Source: Streptomyces sp. JH14 | Lineage (GTDB): Bacteria; Actinomycetota; Actinomycetes; Streptomycetales; Streptomycetaceae | DNA: 64,000 nucleotides | NCBI RefSeq assembly: GCF_029428675.1 | Contig: NZ_JAJNEL010000001.1 | Coordinates: 1,302,001 to 1,366,000, forward strand | Direction of reading: 5' to 3' | Shown: one piece after another, positions 57,106 through 64,000 of the stretch | How positions within the stretch are numbered: position 1 is the stretch's first letter | How the letters are laid out: every line of letters starts with the position of its first letter | The notes under the pieces: model-generated | What the model saw: only the letters and a program-made list of their open reading frames with translations | Told to the model about the DNA's origin: nothing | Database searches by the model: none | Position numbers and translations under genes: made by a program

Positions 57106-58572
57106 TCAGTGCCGGTTCGGCTGGCGCTTCCACGGGCCGGTGATGGCGAGCATGATGCCGGGCGTCTGGATGTTGGCGAACAGCGTCTTCCCGTCGGGCG
57201 AGAAGGTGACTCCGGTGAACTCGCTGTACTCCGGCTCCTCGGCCGTGCCCGCGTTCAGCTCGTTGCGCGCGATCGGGTACGTGCGGCCGCTCTCCGTGGC
57301 CCCGAAGAGGTGCTGGACGCCCTCGCCGTCCTCGGCGATGACCAGACCGCCGTACGGCGAGACGGTGATGTTGTCCGGGCCGTCGAAGGCACCGTCCTTC
57401 GACGGGTCGGCGTTGACGCCGAGAAGCACCTTCAGCGTCAGCGTGCGGCGCTTCGGGTCGTAGAACCAGACCTGGCCGTCGTGCTGGACGGGGCTCTCCT
57501 CGCGGGCGAACGAGGAGACGATGTAGACGCCGCCGTCGCCCCACCACATGCCTTCGAGCTTGCGGGCGCGGGTGACGTCCTGGTCGCCGAACTGCTTGCG
57601 CACGGAGACGGTCTTGGCGTCACGGTCGACGACGTCGACCCAGTCCACGCCGTACACCGTGCCGATCTTCGTGGCGCGGGACAGGTCGTCGACGAACTTG
57701 CCACTGCTGTCGAAGCACTTGGTGGCCTGCAGGACACCGGCGTCGTCGGCGAGCGTGCGGAGCTTGCCGCGGCCGTGCTTGAAGCCGTGCGGCGGAACCC
57801 AGCGGTAGAGCAGTCCGTTGGGGCCGGCCGCGTCCTCGGTCAGGTAGGCGTGGCCGAGCTTGGGGTCGATGACGACGGCCTCGTGGGCGTACCGCCCGAA
57901 CGCCTTGATCGGGCGCGGGTCGCGGTTGGCGCGCTTGTCGTACGGGTCGACCTCAAAGACGTAGCCGTGGTCCTTGAGCAGACCGTTCTTGCCGGCCTTG
58001 TCCTCGGTCTCCTCACAGGTGAGCCAGGTGTTCCACGGGGTGGCGCCGCCGGCGCAGTTGGTGGACGTGCCGGCGATGCCGACCCACTCGGCGGTGCGGC
58101 CGTCGCGGCGGGTCTCGACGACGGTGCAGCCACCGGCGGCGATCGGGTCGTAGACGAGGCCCTCGGTGAGCGGGACGGGGTGCTCCCAGCCGGCCCGGGT
58201 ACCGCTCAGCTCGTGGTTGTTCACGAGCAGAGTGACGCCGCGCGGGCCCTCGAAAGCGGCCGTGCCGTCGTGGTTGGAGGGGGTGGACTCGCCGGACTCC
58301 AGTGTGGTGACACCGCTGTGCGTGATGATGCGGTACGAGAATCCGGCGGGCAGCGCGAGTATGCCCTTCGGGTCGGAGACGAGCGGCCCGTAGCCGGGCT
58401 CGTCGCTGTGACCGTGCCCGTGGTCACCGTGGTGGTCGTCGTGGCCGTGGCCGGACTCCTGCGCGGCGAGGGCACCAGGGGCGGTGGCCAGCGCGGCGAC
58501 GGTACCGGTCAGGGCAATGCCGGCGCCGGTGAGGGCGGACTGCTTGGTGAATTCCCTGCGCGTGAAGGGCAT
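57106..58572 (-). CDS. Tat-exported PhoX-like (DUF839) protein
   Basis: 488 aa. The twin-arginine signal is TRREFTKQSALTGAG at the N terminus, followed by a His/Gly/Asp-rich stretch (GHGHDDHHGDHGHGH) that may bind metal. The DUF839 beta-propeller includes GVTLLVNNHELSG, PWNTWLTCEET, YGVDWVDVVDRDAK, GVYIVSSFAREESP, GPDNITVSPYGGLVIAEDGEG and FTGVTFSPDGKTLFANIQTPG. It belongs with PhoX-type calcium-dependent alkaline phosphatases or their relatives. ATG 58572 has AGGAG upstream. The 58573-58700 region has weak TTCA-type repeats but no PHO box I would defend. Confidence 0.88.
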   Translation of the reverse strand: MPFTRREFTKQSALTGAGIALTGTVAALATAPGALAAQESGHGHDDHHGDHGHGHSDEPGYGPLVSDPKGILALPAGFSYRIITHSGVTTLESGESTPSNHDGTAAFEGPRGVTLLVNNHELSGTRAGWEHPVPLTEGLVYDPIAAGGCTVVETRRDGRTAEWVGIAGTSTNCAGGATPWNTWLTCEETEDKAGKNGLLKDHGYVFEVDPYDKRANRDPRPIKAFGRYAHEAVVIDPKLGHAYLTEDAAGPNGLLYRWVPPHGFKHGRGKLRTLADDAGVLQATKCFDSSGKFVDDLSRATKIGTVYGVDWVDVVDRDAKTVSVRKQFGDQDVTRARKLEGMWWGDGGVYIVSSFAREESPVQHDGQVWFYDPKRRTLTLKVLLGVNADPSKDGAFDGPDNITVSPYGGLVIAEDGEGVQHLFGATESGRTYPIARNELNAGTAEEPEYSEFTGVTFSPDGKTLFANIQTPGIMLAITGPWKRQPNRH

Positions 58573-58753
58573 CACGAAACTCCTGGAGCTTCTCGGACGG
58601 GTGTTTGCGGCCTCACGCTCCCGTCCCTGCACCAACACCAGTTGAACTCCGGGCGACTTCGAGCGGCATCCTTCCTGTGAACCTTCACAGAGTTGCTACC
58701 GCCGCTGCCGCCCGGCTGCCCGCAGGGCCCGCAGGACTGCCCGGCAGCCCCGC

Positions 58754-60223
58754 TCAGCCGCCCGAGCGCGACCGCGCCTTGAACGCCGCCTTCCGCGCTT
58801 CCTTCGCCTTGCTCTTGTCGCTGTGCAGCCGCCCCATCGCTTCCAGGACGTCCGCCGTCGCCGGGTGGGCCACGCGCCACGCCTCGTCGAAGAACCCGCT
58901 GTGCTGGCCGGCGAGTCCCTCGACCAGCCCCTGGAGTTCGTCGAGGTCGCCGTCCGCCTCCAGTTGGGCGGCGATCGTGTCGATGGCCAGCCAGAAGATC
59001 ATCGACTCCGGCGGCGGGGGCACGTCCGCCGCGCCGCGCTCCGCGAGCCAGACCCGGGCGAGGCCGCCCAGCTGTGCGTCGTCGAGCACCGTGCGGACCG
59101 CGGGTTCCGCCTCGGCGCCGACCAGGGCGAGCGCCTGCTGGCAGTGCAGCCGGCGCAGCGGGGCCTGCTGGTCCGCGCCGCGTGCCGCGTCCAGCAGTTC
59201 GGCCGCGGCCCCGTCGCCCCCGCGCCGGGCGAGCCACTGCTCGACCTCGCTGCGGGCCGCCGCCTCGGGGTAGTACGCGATGCCGCCGAGAAGCGCGTCC
59301 GCGCCCTTGTCCACGAGGTCACCGACGGCGGGGGCGTCGACACCGGCTTCCAGCATCCGGGCCCGGATGCCATACAGGCCGAGGGGGGTCAGCCTCACCA
59401 TGCCGTACCGGCTGACGTCCTCGTCGTCGGCGGGCGGCCTGTCCCCCACGCCCTCCGCGCCCTGCTCCGCCTCCTCGACGAGCAGCGCCTCGTCCACCGG
59501 ACGGTAGGAGACGAGCCCGATCGGTTCGAGAAGCCGGAACTGGTCGTCGAGACGCATCATCGCTTCCGACACCTGCTCCAGGATGTCGTCGGTGGGCTCG
59601 CCCATGTCGTCGGGCACGATCACCGATGCGGCGAGCGCCGGCAGCGGTACGGGTGCCTCACCGCCGTCGCCGACCGTGAGCAGATAGAGGTTGCCGAGCA
59701 CGCCGTCGAGGAAATCGGCTTCCGCCTCCGGGTCCCAGTCGAGGGCGTCGAGGTCGATCGCGCCGTCCTCGCCGATGAGATCGGCGAAGTCGTCGAAGAC
59801 GGGTGCGGTGGCGTCGGCGTGCACGGCTTCCAGGCCGTCGAGCCAGATCGCGAGGACGTCCTGCGGGGAGCCGCCGGTCAGCAGCCGCAGGTTCTCGCCC
59901 GCGGTGACGGTCCCTTCGGCGTCGTCCCCGGCCTCGTCCGCGTCCGGGTCGTGCACGTCGAGGAGCCCGGTGTCGACCGCGAGCCGCCATGCCTCGCTGG
60001 CCTCGGCCGCGCCGTCCTCGTCCCCGGTCAGCCCGAGGTGTTCGGCCGCCTCGGGCAGCTGCGCATCGACGAGCTCGCCGCCGGCGCCGACCCGGGTCCC
60101 CGGTCCGGCCCAGCGGGCGAGCCGGACGGCACGGGCGAGCAGCGGCGCGGCGAGCGCGTCCCGTGCCAGCTCCGCCTCGGTGTGCAGCCGTACCGGCGGC
60201 AGGGTGGGGCGCTCTGCGGACAT
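58754..60223 (-). CDS. conserved-looking hypothetical protein, acidic, helical
   Basis: 489 aa, soluble, no signal peptide, not recognised. The first third has helical segments with long acidic loops (DVHDPDADEAGDDAEG; EDGAIDLDALDWDPEAEADFLDG). A middle region with YGMVRLTPLGLYGIRARMLEAGVDAP looks like a winged-helix fragment. The last third (AYYPEAAARSEVEQWLARRGG onward) is a run of short helical repeats of HEAT/ARM type. The C terminus is basic (DKSKAKEARKAAFKARSRSGG). It probably acts as a scaffold; function unknown. Confidence 0.78.
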   Translation of the reverse strand: MSAERPTLPPVRLHTEAELARDALAAPLLARAVRLARWAGPGTRVGAGGELVDAQLPEAAEHLGLTGDEDGAAEASEAWRLAVDTGLLDVHDPDADEAGDDAEGTVTAGENLRLLTGGSPQDVLAIWLDGLEAVHADATAPVFDDFADLIGEDGAIDLDALDWDPEAEADFLDGVLGNLYLLTVGDGGEAPVPLPALAASVIVPDDMGEPTDDILEQVSEAMMRLDDQFRLLEPIGLVSYRPVDEALLVEEAEQGAEGVGDRPPADDEDVSRYGMVRLTPLGLYGIRARMLEAGVDAPAVGDLVDKGADALLGGIAYYPEAAARSEVEQWLARRGGDGAAAELLDAARGADQQAPLRRLHCQQALALVGAEAEPAVRTVLDDAQLGGLARVWLAERGAADVPPPPESMIFWLAIDTIAAQLEADGDLDELQGLVEGLAGQHSGFFDEAWRVAHPATADVLEAMGRLHSDKSKAKEARKAAFKARSRSGG

Positions 60224-60577
60224 CAGGATTCTCCTCGGGCGTACGGCGGTCAGTCCGGCCGCTCAAGCGTAGACGCATTTCGCCCGGTGCCACCTGGTTC
60301 GCGCGACGGACGACGTCCCGCCGCGCGGCAGACCTCGGCAACTCCCATGCACATCCGTGGGGTTGATGCGCATCCGCCGCTCGTCCCGCTCACACACCCG
60401 CCCGCGGACGGAGCGCGGGCGTGCAGTGGTGCACGCCGCCGCCGGTCACCCCCGGACACGGCCGCACCCGTTCCCCCTGCGACGTCCTCGACCTTGCTCC
60501 GCCGCAGGGACGGTGAGCGCGTCGACGTATGCCCGCGCACTCACCCGGCAGCCTTCGCCCGAGGCGCTACCGGGGCG
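60224..60577. other. intergenic stretch without recognised features
   Basis: 354 bases between two minus-strand genes. The possible reading frames are Arg/Pro-rich shadows with poor start context. I see only a short tandem CGCTACCGGGG repeat at its right end (60566-60588). It presumably holds the promoter of the 489-residue protein gene. Confidence 0.45.
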
Positions 60578-61273
60578 CTACCGGGGCGGATCGGGGCGCC
60601 AGGCGGTCATGTTCAGCTCGTCGAGCAGCCGCACGTCGCTCCCCTCCAGGGGGAACGTGCGCGCCTCCAGCCCCGGGGCCGGCGCGATCTCCAGTGCGTC
60701 GCCCTCGATGAGGTCGCCGCCGGTCGGGGTGGACACCCAGGCGAGCAGCGCGGTGAGCGTCTTCCCCGGCTTCAGCATGACCTCCTTCGGCCCCCGGTCG
60801 GTCCCCATGTACGACGAGGCCGGGTTCACCGGGACCGGCAGCGGTTCGCCCTGGTCGTCCAGAGCGCGTACGGACGGGTAGCCGTTCACCCGGAACGGCT
60901 TCGTGCCGCAGTTGGTGAGGGTGAGCGACACGGCCCGGTGGCCGAGCGCCGCCTGCACCTCGCCCATGTCCACGACGACGCCGGAGGACGGGCAGGCGCC
61001 GGTGGCGACCGCGCCCGGAGTGGGCCTGGCACTGGGGGTGCGTCCCGCGGGGGGCCGGCCGGACGGCGTGGGAAGGCCGGACAGATCCAGCTCGTCCGCG
61101 TGCACGCCCAGTGAGTACGACCCGCTCGGTGTCGGCTCCGGCTCCCCCTCGCCCGCCGGTACGAGAAATCCGGCGCATCCCGACAGCATCAGGGTCAGCG
61201 CCCCGGCCAGGCAGGCGCCCGCCGCCCCCCGCCGCGCTCCGGTACCCGCTCCCGCACCCACCGGTCCCCGCAT
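60578..61273 (-). CDS. DUF4232-domain lipoprotein
   Basis: 231 aa. The signal and lipobox LMLSGC give a lipidated Cys near residue 33. A Pro/Ser/Gly-rich spacer follows (about 40-90). The DUF4232 beta-sandwich starts at CPSSGVVVDMGEVQAALGHRAVSLTLTNCGTKPFRVNGYPSV, with two Cys likely disulfide-bonded, and continues through VMLKPGKTLTALLAWVS. Extracellular and membrane-anchored; function unknown. ATG 61273. Confidence 0.83.
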   Translation of the reverse strand: MRGPVGAGAGTGARRGAAGACLAGALTLMLSGCAGFLVPAGEGEPEPTPSGSYSLGVHADELDLSGLPTPSGRPPAGRTPSARPTPGAVATGACPSSGVVVDMGEVQAALGHRAVSLTLTNCGTKPFRVNGYPSVRALDDQGEPLPVPVNPASSYMGTDRGPKEVMLKPGKTLTALLAWVSTPTGGDLIEGDALEIAPAPGLEARTFPLEGSDVRLLDELNMTAWRPDPPR

Positions 61274-61424
61274 GATCGTGCACCCGCCCCCGTGTCGGCC
61301 CGCCGCATGGTTGTTCGATCATGCCAGAGGGCTTGCCTCCCCCATCGATCATTGAGCATTCGTTGACCTTCACCTCAAGAAAATCTAAGTGGACCTTCAC
61401 GGTCGGCGGGCGGACACTTCGGAC

Positions 61425-62327
61425 ATGACAGCCCATGAAGTCCTCACAGCCCCCACCGCCCCCTTCGGCCGCGCTCTCTGCGCCATGATCACGCCGTTCA
61501 CCGCCGGCGGCGAGCTGGACCTGGACGCCGCCGGGAAGCATGCCGCCGGTCTCGTCGCCGACGGCTGCGACGGTCTGGTGCTCAGCGGCACCACCGGCGA
61601 GTCCCCGACGACCACCGACGCCGAGAAGACCGCGCTGCTGCGCGCGGTCCGGGAGGCGGTCGGCGACGGGGTGCCACTGGTCGCCGGGGTCGGCAGTGCG
61701 GACACCCGGCACACCGTGGAGCTGGCCCGGCAGGCCGAACGGGCGGGTGCGGACGGCCTGTTGGTCGTGACCCCGTACTACAGCAGGCCGCCGCAGGCCG
61801 CCGTCGAGGCACACTTCCGGCGCGTCGCCGACGCGACCGGTGTTCCGCTGATGCTGTACGACATCCCCGGCCGCACCGGCACCCGGATCGAGCCCGCCAC
61901 CCTGCTCCGGCTCGCCGGGCACCCGCACATCGTGGCGGTGAAGGACTGCGCGTACGACCTGCTCGGCTCGACGAAGGTGATCGGCGCGACCTCGCTCGCG
62001 TACTACTCGGGCTGCGAGGAGCTGAACCTGCCGCTGTACGCGGTGGGCGCGGCAGGCTATGTCAGCACGGTCGCGAATGTGGCGCCCCGGCAACTGCGGG
62101 CGGTCCTGGACGCGTTCGACGCCGGGGACACCGCCGGCGCCGCCCGGCTCAATCGGCTGACCCTGCCGCTGGCCGAGTTGATGATGGCGTCGGGCCTGCC
62201 CGGCACCGTGACGGCCAAGGCGCTGCTCGGCGCCGGACCGGTTCGCGAACCACTGCAGCCCGCCGGGCGCGAGGCGACCGACGGGCTGCGGAGGGCGTAC
62301 GAGGAACTCCTCGCCGCTACACGTTAG
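61425..62327 (+). CDS. dapA: 4-hydroxy-tetrahydrodipicolinate synthase
   Basis: 300 aa DHDPS. The active-site set is complete: Thr56-Thr57 in [12 protein letters not shown], Tyr119 region in [11 protein letters not shown], Tyr145 and Arg150 in [13 protein letters not shown], and Schiff-base Lys173 in [11 protein letters not shown]. It condenses pyruvate with aspartate semialdehyde in lysine/diaminopimelate synthesis. ATG 61425 is chosen over a GTG 36 bases earlier because the normal N terminus begins there. Convergent with dapD; the two stop codons overlap by a few bases. Confidence 0.88.
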   Translation: MTAHEVLTAPTAPFGRALCAMITPFTAGGELDLDAAGKHAAGLVADGCDGLVLSGTTGESPTTTDAEKTALLRAVREAVGDGVPLVAGVGSADTRHTVELARQAERAGADGLLVVTPYYSRPPQAAVEAHFRRVADATGVPLMLYDIPGRTGTRIEPATLLRLAGHPHIVAVKDCAYDLLGSTKVIGATSLAYYSGCEELNLPLYAVGAAGYVSTVANVAPRQLRAVLDAFDAGDTAGAARLNRLTLPLAELMMASGLPGTVTAKALLGAGPVREPLQPAGREATDGLRRAYEELLAATR

Positions 62328-63310
62328 TTGTGGCTGTGCAGGATTTCGTTGAGGCCGTCCCACACCGCGTTGTTCGGACGGGCCTCGACGGCGCCGGTGA
62401 CCGAGTTGCGGCGGAAGAGGATGTTCGAGGCACCGGAGAGTTCCCGCGCCTTGACGATCTGGCCGTCCGGCAGCGTGACCCGCGTGCCGGCGGTGACGTA
62501 CAGGCCGGCCTCGACGACGCACTCGTCGCCGAGCGCGATCCCGACGCCCGCCTCGGCACCGATCAGGCAGCGCTCACCGATGACGATGCGCTCCTTGCCG
62601 CCGCCGGAAAGGGTGCCCATCGTGGAGGCGCCGCCACCGATGTCGGAGCCGTCGCCGACGACGACGCCCGCGGAGATACGGCCCTCGACCATCGATGTGC
62701 CGAGCGTGCCGGCGTTGAAGTTGACGAAGCCCTCGTGCATGACGGTCGTACCGGCGGCGAGGTGCGCACCGAGCCTGACCCGGTCGGCGTCGGCGATACG
62801 GACGCCCTTCGGCGCGACGTAGTCCGTCATCCGGGGGAACTTGTCGACGGAGCCGACCTGGAGGTGCAGGCCGTCGGCGCGGGCGTTCAGCCGCACCTTC
62901 TCGAGATCGTCGACGGCGACCGGACCGAGAGACGTCCAGGCGACGTTGGCGAGGAGGCCGAAGAGGCCGTCCAGGTTCTGGCCGTGCGGCTGCACGAGGC
63001 GGTGGGAGAGGAGGTGCAGACGCAGGTACGCGTCGTGCGCGTCGAGGGGCTTGTCGTCGAGCGAGGCGATGACCGTACGGACGGCGACGACCTCGACTCC
63101 GCGACGGGCGTCCACACCGATGGCCTTGGCCGCGCCCTCGCCGAGGAGGTTCACGGCGCGGTCGGGGGTGAGCCGCTCGGTTCCGGCCGGGCCGGGCTCG
63201 GCGCTGAGCTCGGGGGCGGGGAACCAGGTGTCGAGAACGGAACCGTCGCCGGCGATGGTGGCGAGGCCGGCGGCGACGGCGCCGGTGGTGCGGGAAGTCG
63301 TGTCGGTCAT
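62324..63310 (-). CDS. dapD: 2,3,4,5-tetrahydropyridine-2,6-dicarboxylate N-succinyltransferase
   Basis: 328 aa, the long actinobacterial DapD type. A helical N-terminal domain (residues about 1-160) is followed by a left-handed beta-helix of hexapeptide repeats ([68 protein letters not shown]). It succinylates tetrahydrodipicolinate in the diaminopimelate route, so it works two steps after dapA on the opposite strand. ATG 63310. The stop TAA overlaps the dapA stop. Confidence 0.93.
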   Translation of the reverse strand: MTDTTSRTTGAVAAGLATIAGDGSVLDTWFPAPELSAEPGPAGTERLTPDRAVNLLGEGAAKAIGVDARRGVEVVAVRTVIASLDDKPLDAHDAYLRLHLLSHRLVQPHGQNLDGLFGLLANVAWTSLGPVAVDDLEKVRLNARADGLHLQVGSVDKFPRMTDYVAPKGVRIADADRVRLGAHLAAGTTVMHEGFVNFNAGTLGTSMVEGRISAGVVVGDGSDIGGGASTMGTLSGGGKERIVIGERCLIGAEAGVGIALGDECVVEAGLYVTAGTRVTLPDGQIVKARELSGASNILFRRNSVTGAVEARPNNAVWDGLNEILHSHN

Positions 63311-63390
63311 GACACAGAACCTAACCGGCCGGGCACCGCCGGAGCCAACCGGTCCCGCCGGATGGTCGCGGCGCGGCCCCGCCCGCCCGG

Positions 63391-64000
63391 TCAGCCGGAC
63401 TGTGCCTGCCGTTCGGGCGCCGGAGCCGGCGCGGGGACCACCGCGCGCACCGGCCCCCGCAGCCGCCGCGCCGCCAGCACGGCCGCCCCCGCACCGCCCG
63501 CCAGGACCGCGCACACCGGCCAGAGCAGCCCGGGCGCCGCGGCATAGAGCGCGCCGCCCAACGGTGGCGCCAGCACCTGCCCGCTGATGGAGGCACCCCC
63601 GTACAGGCTCTGGAAGCGGCCCTGCGCATGGGCGGGCGCCTGGTCGGCGACGTAGGCCGTGGCGGTGGTCTTGTAGAGGATCTCGCCCGCGGTCACCGAC
63701 GCCATCATGGTGACGGCGAACATGGCCCCGGCCCCCGGGACCAGCGCGGCGAATCCCAGTCCCACCAGCAGCAGACCGGAACCGACGATGCTCAGCGGCG
63801 CCCGCCGGCGCAGCGCATGCGTCACGGGGAGCTCGAGACAGAGGATGACGCCGCCGTTGATGGCGAGCAGCCAGCCGTAGAACTGGGTGCTGCGGCCATG
63901 ATCGGCGAGGAAGACGGGCAGGGTCGTGTACTGCTGCCGGTAGACGAGGTCGACACAGAGGATCGCGGCGAGCAGGACCAGGACGGCGGGCCTGGCCCGC
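63391..64000 (-). CDS. MFS transporter (5' end outside window)
   Basis: The frame stays open to the right edge, giving the C-terminal 202 residues. About six hydrophobic helices are seen ([112 protein letters not shown]), fitting the second half of a major facilitator. The tail is Pro/Ala-rich. Substrate unknown. Confidence 0.8.
   Translation of the reverse strand, partial: RARPAVLVLLAAILCVDLVYRQQYTTLPVFLADHGRSTQFYGWLLAINGGVILCLELPVTHALRRRAPLSIVGSGLLLVGLGFAALVPGAGAMFAVTMMASVTAGEILYKTTATAYVADQAPAHAQGRFQSLYGGASISGQVLAPPLGGALYAAAPGLLWPVCAVLAGGAGAAVLAARRLRGPVRAVVPAPAPAPERQAQSG

Noticed and set aside
58620..58700. PHO box direct repeats upstream of the PhoX-like gene
   Set aside because: TTCA-like elements occur but spacing and sequence do not give a convincing 11-bp repeat series.
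1..64000. CRISPR arrays, prophage, insertion sequences or attachment sites
   Set aside because: No repeat-spacer arrays, transposase or integrase genes, or phage structural genes were seen anywhere in the window.

Overview
The window looks like Streptomyces chromosome. The DNA is very GC-rich with strong third-position GC bias, GTG starts are frequent, neighbouring genes often share ATGA or GTGA stop/start overlaps, ABC sugar importers lack their own ATPase, and the families present (SCO1860-like LAETG protein, double-TerD protein, Tat PhoX-like protein, dapA/dapD) are typical of that genus. Most of it is core or catabolic chromosome. The unusual parts are a polymorphic toxin locus and a Ro60/Y-RNA locus.

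Layout. 1-4744: end of a cobalamin operon (VWA chelatase subunit, cobO, cobB, cobE-like, cobC). 4878-12284: housekeeping singletons (sortase-anchored protein, amidohydrolase, class V aminotransferase, a methyltransferase/membrane-protein pair, a VOC-DinB fusion). 12296-18921: galactan utilisation (remnant of a GH53 endo-galactanase, GH42 beta-galactosidase, binding protein, two permeases, LacI regulator). 18931-22538: ene-reductase with divergent MarR, aminotransferase, DsbA/FrnE-like protein. 22689-26553: polymorphic toxin with a restriction-endonuclease-fold C terminus, a probable Imm52 immunity gene and a third, unidentified gene. 27380-30432: ketoglutarate-semialdehyde-type dehydrogenase, DUF1349 protein and divergent IclR. 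31019-35572: penicillin-binding protein, NCS2 purine permease, ECF sigma factor with a membrane partner.

35649-47605 is a large minus-strand catabolic region read as GntR, DapA-family enzyme, IlvD/Edd dehydratase, two permeases, Gfo/Idh oxidoreductase, DUF6807 protein, GH43, binding protein and pectate lyase. 49770-53042 carries a divergent uronate module: uronate dehydrogenase on one side, 5-dehydro-4-deoxyglucarate dehydratase plus an unidentified TIM-barrel-like protein on the other. With the dehydrogenase near 28 kb these could form most of an oxidative route from pectin (galacturonate) or arabinose to 2-oxoglutarate.

53406-57046 holds a double-TerD protein, a free-standing UvrD-type Tudor domain protein and a TROVE/Ro60 gene. 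Immediately upstream of Ro60 are three tandem RNA units built on the same Ro-binding-like stem. Two of them carry circularly permuted tRNA-like modules (T arm, then an acceptor-like stem closed by a tetraloop, then D arm), which is the layout of YrlA-type bacterial Y RNAs. This is the most striking feature of the window. The end of the window has a PhoX-like protein, a hypothetical protein, a DUF4232 lipoprotein, convergent dapA and dapD, and the C-terminal part of an MFS transporter.
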